Shown one piece after another: positions 1 to 7,746 of a stretch of DNA of 54,820 bases; the first letter of the stretch is position 1, and the number at the start of each line of letters is the position of its first letter. The notes beneath the pieces were generated by a model. The model was not told the origin of the DNA and ran no database searches. It saw nothing but the letters and a program-made list of their open reading frames with translations. Source of the DNA: Phycisphaerae bacterium. GTDB taxonomy: Bacteria; Planctomycetota; Phycisphaerae; UBA1845. The DNA lies in contig JAGVHG010000078.1 in the NCBI GenBank assembly GCA_020056715.1, forward strand, positions 1 through 54,820, written 5' to 3'. Made by a program: the position numbers and the translations under genes.

Positions 1-1784
1 GTGCTCTCGATCACCAACGATCCGCCCGACTTCAGCGGCACGTGCCGTAAGTTGATCCGCTCGATCTCCGCCTCGATGCCCATGCGATGGAACAGCGGCT
101 CCCGCTCGGTGTACAACTCGACCGCCGTTTTCGTGCGCGGCATGGCGATCTGCAGGAACTCCCGCACTTGCTGCGCTGTCGCGGGGTCGTCGACGATCAA
201 GCGGACGAACTCGGTGCTGTATACGTCGCGAATGGTCCGCGTCACCAGATCGGACTCGCGGTACAACTCGGCCGGCGCCGGCTGAGACTTGATCCGCTCC
301 ACCACCGTCTTCCACAACCGCAAAAGATAGTTCAGGTCGCGTTGCAATTCGCGTTTGGACCGATCCAACCCCGCGGTGCGAAGAATGAACCCCATGTCCG
401 TGGGGAGCTTCAACTCATTGAGCACGTCGCGCATCTGCCGCCGCGCCGTTTCGTCCTCGATCTTCCGCGACACGCCATGCCGGCTCATCCCCGGCATCAT
501 CACCAGAAAACGCCCGGGAATGGACAAATAGGACGACAGCGTCGGCCCCTTCGTCCCCACGCCTTCCTTGGTGATCTGAACGATCACCTCCTGCCCGCGG
601 CGGAAGCATTTCTGGATCGGTGGCCGATGGTGACGGGGGATCTTCCGTCCAACGTCCTCCGTGGCCCCGGCGTGGTTGGGAAAATACTGCGGCTGAACGT
701 CGGAAATGTGCAGAAAACCATTTTTGGGAAGGCCGAAATCGACGAACACCGCTTGAATGCTCGACTCGACGTTGGTGATTCGTCCCTTGTAGATGTTACC
801 GACGTGCGACTGCGTCGCCTCCCGCTCGATGAACAACTCTTCGAGTCGTCCCTCATGCAGGATGGCGATGCGGCATTCATGTCCGGCGGAGACGTTGATG
901 ACCATCTCCCGCCGACCTTGCGGTCCGCCGCTCGCTGGTGCGGCCGCCCCGTCGAAGTCAGCGTCTTCATCAAAATCGATCTCCGGCTCGCTGTCCCGAT
1001 CGGCGATATCGATGACCGCGTCATCCGCCTCCAGATCAGCCCCTCGATCCAGGCGATCGATGGCCTCGTCGAATCGACGATCCACAACCTCGTCGATCAC
1101 TGGTGCGAGATTGGAATCTCGCACCAGAACTGTTGGAGTTGAATCCTCAAGCTCCCGCCCCTGCCGGCCGCGCCGGCCTCTTCGACCCCGCCGCGATCGA
1201 CGGCGGTTCGCCTGAGCAGCCGTTTCGCCCATCGCCGGATCGGGGTGCAACTGCGGAGCGCCGGACGCTGCTGTGGAGCTAGCCGCCGGCACACTGGTGC
1301 GAGATTCCAATCTCGCACCAGTATGTCTCGCACCAGTGTGTGCATCGTCTATGCGATCGGTGGCAGGTGGTGTGGCCACAACGACGGTCCTCGCCGGAGG
1401 AACCTCCGCCGCTGGTGCGAGATTGGAATCTCGCACCAGTGTGGATCCCGGAGGTTGTACGGCAACCGCGGGTTTACGCGAGCGGCCGGAACCCCGCCGC
1501 GATCTCCTCGACCGCGGTTTCCCGCCCGATGCATTTTCGACCATCGGCGCCGGGCGCGTCTTCGCCACCTCGGCGACGTCGACCGGCAGCACCATGGCCC
1601 GTGAGCCGTGGGGCGAACTTGTTGGCACGATGGCAGCCGCCGCGCCAGCGCTAGCGTTCTCCGCTTCGGCGGTTAAAGGCGCACCGGTCGGCGGAGCGGC
1701 TGCGCCGCGCTTTCGCCGAACCGCTTTCCGCCGCGGTCGCGGCGTCGTCTTTTCGGATTGTTCAGTCCCAGGTTCATTCACCAT
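1..1784 (-). CDS. rng: Ribonuclease E/G family endoribonuclease (3' end beyond window)
   Basis: Endoribonuclease of the RNase E/G family, which cleaves single-stranded RNA in mRNA turnover and rRNA maturation. About 594 residues are visible; the C-terminus lies beyond base 1. After a low-complexity N-terminus of roughly 290 residues (Arg/Gly-rich run RRSRRGRRGRRGRQGR, then an acidic stretch), the family core begins with REMVINVS and continues into an S1-like domain (SHVGNIYKGR, then a VFVDFG-type strand) and GQEVIVQITKEG. Start taken at ATG 1784; an in-frame ATG at 1799 overlaps the stop of the upstream gene and is equally possible. The extension carries three copies of a 28-bp palindrome (1100-1127, 1294-1321, 1412-1439) that are translated without a stop, as LVRDSNLAP or TGARLESRTS. 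It is last in the hpf-pts run. Whether it is RNase E or G cannot be decided from the visible part. Confidence 0.88.
   Translation of the reverse strand, partial: MVNEPGTEQSEKTTPRPRRKAVRRKRGAAAPPTGAPLTAEAENASAGAAAAIVPTSSPHGSRAMVLPVDVAEVAKTRPAPMVENASGGKPRSRRSRRGSGRSRKPAVAVQPPGSTLVRDSNLAPAAEVPPARTVVVATPPATDRIDDAHTGARHTGARLESRTSVPAASSTAASGAPQLHPDPAMGETAAQANRRRSRRGRRGRRGRQGRELEDSTPTVLVRDSNLAPVIDEVVDRRFDEAIDRLDRGADLEADDAVIDIADRDSEPEIDFDEDADFDGAAAPASGGPQGRREMVINVSAGHECRIAILHEGRLEELFIEREATQSHVGNIYKGRITNVESSIQAVFVDFGLPKNGFLHISDVQPQYFPNHAGATEDVGRKIPRHHRPPIQKCFRRGQEVIVQITKEGVGTKGPTLSSYLSIPGRFLVMMPGMSRHGVSRKIEDETARRQMRDVLNELKLPTDMGFILRTAGLDRSKRELQRDLNYLLRLWKTVVERIKSQPAPAELYRESDLVTRTIRDVYSTEFVRLIVDDPATAQQVREFLQIAMPRTKTAVELYTEREPLFHRMGIEAEIERINLRHVPLKSGGSLVIES
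1100..1127. repeat. 28-bp palindromic element, copy A (inside RNase E/G gene)
   Basis: Perfect inverted repeat with 13-bp arms (CTGGTGCGAGATT and its complement) around a 2-bp centre. In the RNase E/G frame it is read as LVRDSNLAP. It lies between the Arg-rich and acidic segments of the N-terminal extension. Confidence 0.9.
1294..1338. repeat. 28-bp palindromic element, copy B, with adjacent half copy
   Basis: Positions 1294-1321 are a full copy with the same 13-bp arms, but read in a different frame of the RNase E/G gene (TGARLESRTS). Positions 1326-1338 repeat one arm only (TCTCGCACCAGTG), read as part of AHTGARH, so a second copy is partial or has been partly deleted. Confidence 0.88.
1412..1439. 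repeat. 28-bp palindromic element, copy C (inside RNase E/G gene)
   Basis: Third full copy, arms identical to copies A and B, read as LVRDSNLAP in the RNase E/G N-terminal extension. Confidence 0.9.
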
Positions 1785-1789
1785 GATAT

Positions 1790-2500
1790 CTATCGCCATT
1801 GCACTTCCAAACGGCGTATCCGATGATTGATCGTCGCCGCATCGTAGCCCAAAAGTCCCGCGACCTCGGCCGGTTTTGCGGTGCCATCTTGTGACACGCG
1901 CAGCGTAAATTCAACCCCATCCTCCGCCGCGCGCAAGTCCGCGATGAAAGGCCGAACGTCGAAGGACCGACCCTTCGGGTTCTTAGGACCGACCCGTTGC
2001 ACCACCGCGGTCTTGGAGTCCAACAAGCTCCGCACGCGGGAACTCAACTCTTCCGTCGAGGCACCCGTCGCGTCGAAACGGTAGCGGACCAAGATCGGTT
2101 GAAGGCGCTCTGCAAGCGCCAGCCGCCTCGAACTGAGCATCGCAATACCCTCTGGGGTCTGGCGGTCGAGCCGTTGCAAGGCGTCGTCGGGGTCGATCGG
2201 ATGCTCCGTCTCCACCACGATGACCTCCGCGCACGACGCCACGCCCACGGGGCGGGGCAGCGGAATCATGATGCGTGGATGAGGGTTGAACCCTTCCGAG
2301 TAGCGGACCGGCAAATCCGCTCTGGCCAAGGCCCGCCGAAACAGCCGCAACGTGTCATGGTGCGAAATGAATCGCAAATCGCCGTCGATGCTGTACGCGA
2401 ACATCCATCGATACCGCTCGCCGGATGGGGGAGAACAATCCTTTCGAGCACCTTCCATCAAAGACGCTTGTGCCACGACCGTGCCAGCCGAGGCCGCCAC
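1790..2500 (-). CDS. DUF2344 / TIGR03936-type radical SAM-associated protein
   Basis: 236 residues. The pattern YRWMFAYSIDGDLRFISHHD, then LFRRALARADLPVRYSEGFNPHPRI, is typical of the DUF2344 domain, which is found either fused behind a radical SAM domain or as a separate gene. Its biochemical role is not settled. In many genomes it adjoins RNase E/G, as here: its stop overlaps or nearly touches the RNase start, so the two are probably translationally coupled. Start taken at 2500; an internal Met at about 2458 (MEGARKDC) is an alternative and would remove a poorly conserved N-terminus. The radical SAM partner is not next to it in this window. Confidence 0.8.
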   Translation of the reverse strand: MAASAGTVVAQASLMEGARKDCSPPSGERYRWMFAYSIDGDLRFISHHDTLRLFRRALARADLPVRYSEGFNPHPRIMIPLPRPVGVASCAEVIVVETEHPIDPDDALQRLDRQTPEGIAMLSSRRLALAERLQPILVRYRFDATGASTEELSSRVRSLLDSKTAVVQRVGPKNPKGRSFDVRPFIADLRAAEDGVEFTLRVSQDGTAKPAEVAGLLGYDAATINHRIRRLEVQWR

Positions 2501-2544
2501 CTCAGTGGTACACGCCTACGTTGCAGCTACCCTGACCAACCACT

Positions 2545-4287
2545 CTAGATCGGATCCTCCGGCAGCACCTTCCTCGTTTCATCCCGCAGGTAATTCGTTA
2601 CCTGCCGGTCCGTTTCAAAACTTAGCGCCCGCTTGGCGACCCGCGTCGCCTGAGCCATCGTCACCAAGCGGATCAATTTCTTCACCTCGGGAATGTTGGC
2701 TGGGGCCATCGAAAACGTCTGCAGCCCCAAGCCCAACAAGAACAGCGTATACAACGGCTGCCCCGCCATTTCCCCACATATACTACAGTCAACCCGGCTC
2801 TGTGTACATGCCTGCACTACGTCCCGTAATACGTGCAAAACCGCCGGATGCGAAGGGCTGTAAAACTGGGAAACCCGCTCGTTGCCCCGATCGACCGCCA
2901 GAAGGTACTGAATCAGGTCGTTGGTGCCGATGCTGATGAAACTCACCTCCCGGCAAAACTCTTTGACCTGAATAGCCGCCGCGGGGGTCTCCAGCATCAT
3001 CCCGATGGGGATGTCTTTGCGGACCTGAACGCCGGTTTCTTCTAAATCTTCGATGGTGTCGTGGACCGTCATCTTGGCCTGGCGGAACTCCATGAGGCTG
3101 TTAATCAGCGGAAACATCATCCGGACCTGGCCGTGCGACGCGGCCCGGAGGATCGCCCGCAACTGCACCTTGAACATATCCAGATTCTGCAGGCTATAGC
3201 GGATCGACCGAAGCCCGAGCATGGGGTTGCGCTCCTGCTCGTAGCTACGTTGCTGGGTGTACTTGTCGGCCCCCAAGTCGAAGGTGCGGATGGTAACCGG
3301 CCGACCGTCCGCCCCGCGGATCGCTTCCACATACGCTTTATACTGTTCCTCCTCCGTCGGCGCTCCCTCGGGTCTTAGAAACAGAAACTCCGTTCGATAT
3401 AGCCCGATCCCGTCCGACCCCTTGGCGATCCCCACCCGTGCTTCCCTCGGGAACTCAATGTTGCTGCACAGGTAAACGCGGTGCCCATCGAGGGTCGTCG
3501 CGGGCAGGCCTTTCAGCTCGTCCAGTTCGTCCGCCAGCCGGACAAACGCCATCTCGCGCTGACGGTATTCATCCAGCGTCGCCTCGTTGGGGTTGGCGAT
3601 GATGAGCTGGTTGCTGCCGTCGATGATAACCAGGTCGCCCCCGCTCACCCTCGAGGAGACGTCCTTAAGCCCGATGACACCGGGCCGGCCCAATGAGCGC
3701 AGCAATATCGCCGTGTGCGACGTCGCCGCTCCCGCATCCAACGCAATCCCGGCGACCTTGGTCTCGGCCAGTTGTGCGGTCTGGGTGGGGCTTAGATCGT
3801 GGGCGACCAAGATGACCGGTTTACTGAGGTGGGCCAGATCCTCTCGGGCCTCGCCGAGAATGTTGCGGAGCAACCGCCGCTCGATGTCCTGCACGTCGCG
3901 GATGCGCTCCACCAGCAGCGGATCGCTCATCTGCAAGAACCGCTGCTGATACTTGCGCATTACCGTGCTGGCGGAGTACGCAGCCGCGGCCAGCTCTTCG
4001 CGGACCATGGCTTCGATGCTGCCGCGAAGCCGCTCGTCCTTCAGGACGCCGATGTGCCATTCGAAGACGTTGGCCGCGTCGTGCCCTAGGTGGGCGTTGA
4101 GCCACACCGCCTGCTTGTCTAGTTCGTCAATGGATTTCTCAAACGCCGAGGCGAGACGGGAAAGCTCGTTGGCTACTTCCTCCGCGGGGACAGTCCGATA
4201 GGGGATGCGGTAGTCCTCGGCTTCGAGAACGACCGCCTCGCCGATCGCCACGCCCGGGGCCACCGATATCCCGCGTAGGATTTCCAT
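2545..4287 (-). CDS. ptsI: Phosphoenolpyruvate-protein phosphotransferase (PTS enzyme I)
   Basis: Enzyme I of the phosphotransferase system: autophosphorylates from phosphoenolpyruvate and passes the phosphate to HPr in the cytoplasm. 580 residues, normal length. The swivelling phosphohistidine domain carries the active-site motif GAATSHTAILLRSLGRPGVIG with His191. The C-terminal TIM barrel has the PEP-binding features (RTEFLFLRPEGAPTEEEQ, GTNDLIQYLLAVDRGN) and the catalytic Cys in CSICGEMAG. It lies downstream of ptsH across a 138-bp gap filled with an inverted array of octamer repeats. With only hpf, EIIA-Ntr-type and HPr partners and no permease, a regulatory rather than sugar-transport role is inferred. 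Confidence 0.95.
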   Translation of the reverse strand: MEILRGISVAPGVAIGEAVVLEAEDYRIPYRTVPAEEVANELSRLASAFEKSIDELDKQAVWLNAHLGHDAANVFEWHIGVLKDERLRGSIEAMVREELAAAAYSASTVMRKYQQRFLQMSDPLLVERIRDVQDIERRLLRNILGEAREDLAHLSKPVILVAHDLSPTQTAQLAETKVAGIALDAGAATSHTAILLRSLGRPGVIGLKDVSSRVSGGDLVIIDGSNQLIIANPNEATLDEYRQREMAFVRLADELDELKGLPATTLDGHRVYLCSNIEFPREARVGIAKGSDGIGLYRTEFLFLRPEGAPTEEEQYKAYVEAIRGADGRPVTIRTFDLGADKYTQQRSYEQERNPMLGLRSIRYSLQNLDMFKVQLRAILRAASHGQVRMMFPLINSLMEFRQAKMTVHDTIEDLEETGVQVRKDIPIGMMLETPAAAIQVKEFCREVSFISIGTNDLIQYLLAVDRGNERVSQFYSPSHPAVLHVLRDVVQACTQSRVDCSICGEMAGQPLYTLFLLGLGLQTFSMAPANIPEVKKLIRLVTMAQATRVAKRALSFETDRQVTNYLRDETRKVLPEDPI

Positions 4288-4289
4288 AA

Positions 4290-4425
4290 CGAAACGTCAA
4301 AACGCCGAAACACCGAAACGCTGAAACACCGAAGAAACTACGAAATAGGGAAACGCCGAAAAACCGAAACCACAACCTATTTCGGCGTTTAGACGTTTCG
4401 GCGTTTCAGTGTTTCTTCGGCGTTT
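4290..4425. repeat. Degenerate 8-bp tandem repeat, inverted, between ptsH and ptsI
   Basis: The left half consists of near-perfect octamers of the type GAAACGCC (variants GAAACACC, GAAACGCT, GAAAAACC). The right half carries the same unit in the opposite orientation (GGCGTTTC). The two halves can pair into a long imperfect hairpin in the ptsH-ptsI intergenic RNA, which could affect mRNA stability or the relative expression of the two genes. That role is inference. Confidence 0.75.
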
Positions 4426-4719
4426 TCACGCTTGGTGGAATCCACTCTCGACCAATGCCGCCAGCGCCTCGACCGTCGCGGCGGCGTCCGAACCGCACGC
4501 TTCGATCCGCAACACGCACCCTCGCGTCGCCTCAAGCAACATCATTTGCATCGCGCTCTTGCCGTCGACTTTCTCCCCGCGACGGGTTACGTTCATAACC
4601 GACACCTTGGATTGAAACCGCGACGCCACGTCGATGAAGCGCATCACCGGCCGGGCGTGGAGGCCCTCCGTGTTCCCGATTTTCACTTCGCGTACAGCCT
4701 GGGCTTCGGCGTCCGACAA
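4426..4719 (-). CDS. ptsH: HPr phosphocarrier protein
   Basis: 97-residue HPr, the small carrier between enzyme I and EIIA. The active-site histidine is His21 in NTEGLHARPVMRF, and the regulatory serine region is present as KVDGKSAMQMM (Ser55), the position phosphorylated by HPr kinase in organisms that have one. No HPr kinase gene is visible in this window. Flanked on both sides by GAAACGCC-type octamer arrays. Sits between the EIIA gene and ptsI on the minus strand. Confidence 0.93.
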   Translation of the reverse strand: MSDAEAQAVREVKIGNTEGLHARPVMRFIDVASRFQSKVSVMNVTRRGEKVDGKSAMQMMLLEATRGCVLRIEACGSDAAATVEALAALVESGFHQA

Positions 4720-4732
4720 TCCTAGGTGCCTC

Positions 4733-4792
4733 CAAACGCTGAAACGCCGAAACGCCGAAATTTCGGCTTTTCCCCATTTCGGCGTTTTCCCG
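4733..4792. repeat. Degenerate 8-bp tandem repeat between EIIA gene and ptsH
   Basis: Second array of the GAAACGCC octamer, three direct units followed by inverted units (ATTTCGGCGTTTTC). Same unit as the array at 4290-4425, so ptsH is bracketed by two related arrays. Confidence 0.7.
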
Positions 4793-4800
4793 TCGTCGCT

Positions 4801-5274
4801 CTATTCGGTTTGTGAATCATCCGCTTCGCTGAGAAGTTCGATGATCGCCTCGCGTGAATCGGCTTGCCGCAGGAAGCGGCGGAAGTTCTCGCGTTGCAGG
4901 TATCGAAAGATCCGTTCCATCGCCGCCAGGTGGGCTTCCGGGGCGTTTGCAGGACTCATCAGCATCACTACGGTGTACACCGGCGCCCGGTCCAACGCCG
5001 CGAAGTCCACGCCGTGGCTGGACCGACCGATCGTCGCGGTCATTTTCTTGAGGCATTCGTGCTTCACGTGGGGAACGGCCACCCCTTTGCCGAACCCTGT
5101 GCTCCCCTGATTCTCACGGGCGATCGCCGAGCGCGCCACCGTCTCGACCGATTCCGGGGGGACCTCTCCGTGATCCGCCAGAGACTGCACCAACTCACGG
5201 ATCACTCCGTTGCGATCCGTCGCTTGCAACTCCGCCACAATGGATGGTCCGTGAATGAGGTCGGAAAGTCTCAT
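4801..5274 (-). CDS. ptsN: PTS EIIA protein, fructose/nitrogen-regulatory (PtsN) type
   Basis: 157 residues, a single EIIA domain of the PTS_EIIA_2 family. The phosphorylatable histidine is His69 in GKGVAVPHVKH. The preceding SAIARENQGSTGFG and following MLMSPANAPEAHLAAMERI are family-typical. It stands alone without EIIB or EIIC domains and follows hpf, reminiscent of the hpf-ptsN pairing in rpoN operons of Proteobacteria, so a regulatory role (nitrogen-type PTS) is the best guess. Start ATG 5274; hairpin-forming DNA at 5292-5314 lies just upstream. Confidence 0.88.
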   Translation of the reverse strand: MRLSDLIHGPSIVAELQATDRNGVIRELVQSLADHGEVPPESVETVARSAIARENQGSTGFGKGVAVPHVKHECLKKMTATIGRSSHGVDFAALDRAPVYTVVMLMSPANAPEAHLAAMERIFRYLQRENFRRFLRQADSREAIIELLSEADDSQTE

Positions 5275-5291
5275 TGCCGCCTTCGCTAACT

Positions 5292-5314
5292 CTTTCTCCC
5301 ACTCAGGGAGAGGG
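5292..5314. repeat. Short GGGAGAGGG-type hairpin between hpf and ptsN
   Basis: TCTCCC-ACTCA-GGGAGA with flanking wobble pairs gives a 9-bp imperfect stem. A related hairpin (CCCTCTCCC, 7-nt loop, complement) lies at 20119-20143. Probably a dispersed intergenic palindrome; there is no T-tract for a classic terminator. Confidence 0.5.
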
Positions 5315-5373
5315 CTGTGGGGAGGGTCGTGCGCCTAAGCCGTCGAAACCGTCAACGACCCGACAGCGGGCGC

Positions 5374-5703
5374 CTAGCCCTCGGCGACGGACCCATCCGC
5401 CGCCACGCCGCCCTTCCGATTACGGTTCTTTTCCTTATGTTTGGTCAATTGGCGCTCCAACTTCACCACAATCTCGTCGACCAACGCGAACGTATGCGGA
5501 CCGGTCCCCCGAGCAACGAACGTATGCTTGTGATCGGCGTGAACGATCATCTCCACCGAGAACTGCTCTGACTCATGATCCAGGATCACTTCGATCTCGT
5601 GAATCCGGTCGTAGTACTTAGTCAGCCGGCCGGCCTTGGTTTCGACATATTCTCGGACTTCATCCGTAACCTCGACGTGACGACCGGTCACCAGTATCTG
5701 CAC
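5374..5703 (-). CDS. hpf: Ribosome hibernation promoting factor, short HPF/RaiA family
   Basis: 109 residues. Begins MQILVTGRHVEVTDEVREYVETKAGRL, typical of the HPF/RaiA family that binds the 30S decoding region and helps inactivate ribosomes during slow growth. Short form: one HPF domain followed by a basic tail (KHKEKNRNRKGG) and no long C-terminal dimerisation domain. First gene of the minus-strand run leading to ptsN, ptsH, ptsI, DUF2344 and RNase E/G. The 5704-5834 gap to the divergent gene should hold its promoter; I could not place one with confidence. Confidence 0.9.
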   Translation of the reverse strand: MQILVTGRHVEVTDEVREYVETKAGRLTKYYDRIHEIEVILDHESEQFSVEMIVHADHKHTFVARGTGPHTFALVDEIVVKLERQLTKHKEKNRNRKGGVAADGSVAEG

Positions 5704-5834
5704 GTTTCAACCTCCCACAGCCCCAGATGTTACATGCCCGCTTCGCTAACGGGCCATAAGAAGCCCACCGCGCGATGCCCAATACCCATCGGTTCCCCGC
5801 GCCGATCCCCGGATGAGGCCGCTCACCGGACTCT

Positions 5835-6494
5835 ATGGAATTCGCGTGGGCACGTCAACGGTTGTTACAGCCGCACGGCAGCGCTAGCATAGGCCCCGTG
5901 GCCTTCGAGGTTTATACCGCCAGCCGACCCGCCATCCCCCTTAGGGCGTGGCTTTCCTCGATCTTCCTGTTGGCGTCGGTTTGCGGGCTGGCCGGATGGA
6001 TGTCCTGGAGTCGATCCGGCGATTCGTTCGCCGCCCGCGTCGAACCACAAGATTGGGAGATGTCCTTCCGACCGCCCAGACGGTTTGAGCCTTTGACTGC
6101 CGCTATGACTTCCCCGGCTTACGCCATCGCCTACCGCACGCCGACTGCTTCCGGCGAGATGGCCGAATTGGTGTTCCGACGGATCGAGGCCGCCTCAAAC
6201 CTCGACGCCGATGAGATTTGCAACCTCATCTTACGCCCCCACGCTTCTATCCTGCTCGCCGTCTTCGCGGCCCCCCCGACTCGAACGATCGAAAAACTTG
6301 GACTGTTGGATGCCGTACAGGTCCATTACCCTGGAATACCGATGGTCGTTCGGGCCATCCGCCTGCAAAATGGGTACGGCTACGCCGTCTCGCTCCGGGT
6401 CGAGGACGGTCCCATCGACGAGGCGCTGTACCGCTCCTTCGACCTCGCCTGCCGTGCGGTGGACTTCAAACTTGGTTCCGGGATAGATCGCTAA
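5835..6494 (+). CDS. Hypothetical protein with one N-terminal membrane segment
   Basis: 219 residues, not recognised. A hydrophobic segment at about residues 35-57 (AWLSSIFLLASVCGLAGWMSW) suggests a signal anchor with the rest outside the cytoplasm. No Cys pattern or catalytic motif is visible. Start uncertain: ATG 5835 has no clear ribosome-binding site and a GTG at 5898 is possible. Its last 11 codons (DFKLGSGIDR plus stop) are the left copy of a perfect 33-bp direct repeat whose right copy lies at 9440-9472, past the restriction-modification genes. The gene therefore seems to have been the insertion site and kept an intact 3' end. Confidence 0.6.
   Translation: MEFAWARQRLLQPHGSASIGPVAFEVYTASRPAIPLRAWLSSIFLLASVCGLAGWMSWSRSGDSFAARVEPQDWEMSFRPPRRFEPLTAAMTSPAYAIAYRTPTASGEMAELVFRRIEAASNLDADEICNLILRPHASILLAVFAAPPTRTIEKLGLLDAVQVHYPGIPMVVRAIRLQNGYGYAVSLRVEDGPIDEALYRSFDLACRAVDFKLGSGIDR
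6462..6494 (+). repeat. 33-bp direct repeat flanking the R-M insertion, left copy
   Basis: Starts GACTTCAAACTTGGTTCC and ends with the TAA stop of the upstream gene. Identical over all 33 bases to 9440-9472; the match stops exactly at both sides. Confidence 0.95.
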
Positions 6495-6730
6495 ATTGCC
6501 AGGCAGCAGTCGTAAGTCGGGTTATCGATCCGACACCCACTGACCGCCCCGGCCGTTGCGGCGTAGTATGGTCAAGCTGAGGTCGTGCGGGAGGGTTGTT
6601 CGTGGAGGATTGCAAACGCGGCTCAGTGCAACCCCATCGGGCCGAAGAATAGTGACGTTCTCTAATTACATCAGCAGGGTCAAAGCCCCCCGACTTGCTC
6701 GGACCCGAACACCTCCCATATACTGAGGCC

Positions 6731-7741
6731 ATGCATCAGCGGAGGAAGCTGACAATCCGGGACAAGAAGCGAAAGATCCACATGCCGCCTGACCGGATCA
6801 ACGCCGACAAGCCACACCTATGGAAAGCCGACATCGCAGCTTCGGTGGACCAGTTCAACCAGTGGTTCATGCGGTTCGCGCCGGTGGAGTTCCGGTCAAC
6901 CCGCATCAAGGCGACCGAGCACGTCAAGGCCGCATTGTTGGCAACCCACGATCTCCGCAGTCTTGACGCAGCGACACTCAAATCGAATCCAAGTGCGCTC
7001 CCGACACTCCGCATGTGTACGGCCCCACCGCTCGCCGTGGACCGCTTGATCGGTTTGGCCGACGCGAGCAAGAACCTCGTTGGCCGCATGGAGGACGGCA
7101 AGCTGCCGACGAAGTTGAAGGACCAAGAACTCGACACGGAGTTGTCCAAACTCTGCCGCATTCTCACCAAACTCCTAGACCGTGACATCTTTAGGTGGCT
7201 TGACGCCGGCAAAAATCCATCTAAAGACGAACGCGACAGGGCCGCAACAATTGTCGCCGACCGCTTGACCAATTCACTGGCCGATCCAGTGATTCGCAAT
7301 GCCCAGGAGAGAAGACAACTCGACGCGATCGCCCGTTTTCTGATGCAGCACGGATACCGCCTGGAGTCTCACCCCGCCGACAAGCCGATCTCCCAGATGA
7401 AGCCGGGGACGTACTGCTTCAGATTGAACTTGTTCACCAAGAAAGGGCCGAAGGTCAAGGTGCCTGTGGACGTGGCCATTCAACCCAAGTGTCCACGAGC
7501 GGACGGGCTGCCAATCCTTATCGAAGCGAAGTCGGCGGGCGACTACACCAACACGAACAAGCGCAGGAAGGAAGAAGCGAAGAAGATGCGCCAGTTGAAG
7601 GACACCTACGGCCCAACGATTCAGTACGTCCTATTCCTTGGTGGTTATTTCGACGGCGGCTACCTGGGCTACGCCGTCACGGACGGGTTCGACTGGATCT
7701 GGGAACATCGTATCGAAGACCTCTTGAAGTTAGGACTTTAG
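6731..7741 (+). CDS. XamI-family type II restriction endonuclease
   Basis: Predicted type II endonuclease of the XamI family; XamI itself cuts GTCGAC, but the specificity here is inferred. Family-like features are NADKPHLWKADIAASVDQFNQWF near the N-terminus (here split: NADKPHLWKADI, SVDQFNQWFMRFAP), LPTLRMCTAPPLAVDRLIGL, AATIVADRL and DPVIRNAQERRQL. The C-terminal half has VPVDVAIQ and ILIEAKSAGDYTNTNKR, a D-(E)xK-type nuclease pattern. ATG 6731 is chosen; TTG 6695 and ATG 6782 are also in frame. The methyltransferase starts 5 nt after the stop, so the two are co-expressed with the nuclease first. Confidence 0.83.
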   Translation: MHQRRKLTIRDKKRKIHMPPDRINADKPHLWKADIAASVDQFNQWFMRFAPVEFRSTRIKATEHVKAALLATHDLRSLDAATLKSNPSALPTLRMCTAPPLAVDRLIGLADASKNLVGRMEDGKLPTKLKDQELDTELSKLCRILTKLLDRDIFRWLDAGKNPSKDERDRAATIVADRLTNSLADPVIRNAQERRQLDAIARFLMQHGYRLESHPADKPISQMKPGTYCFRLNLFTKKGPKVKVPVDVAIQPKCPRADGLPILIEAKSAGDYTNTNKRRKEEAKKMRQLKDTYGPTIQYVLFLGGYFDGGYLGYAVTDGFDWIWEHRIEDLLKLGL

Positions 7742-7746
7742 CAGCG

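Noticed and set aside
87-1142. 351-codon plus-strand frame at the left edge
   Set aside because: Opposite the RNase E/G gene, whose conserved S1-like core is read on the minus strand in this region.
5274-5621. 115-codon plus-strand frame opposite hpf
   Set aside because: Opposite the conserved HPF gene; Pro/Arg/Ser-rich shadow.
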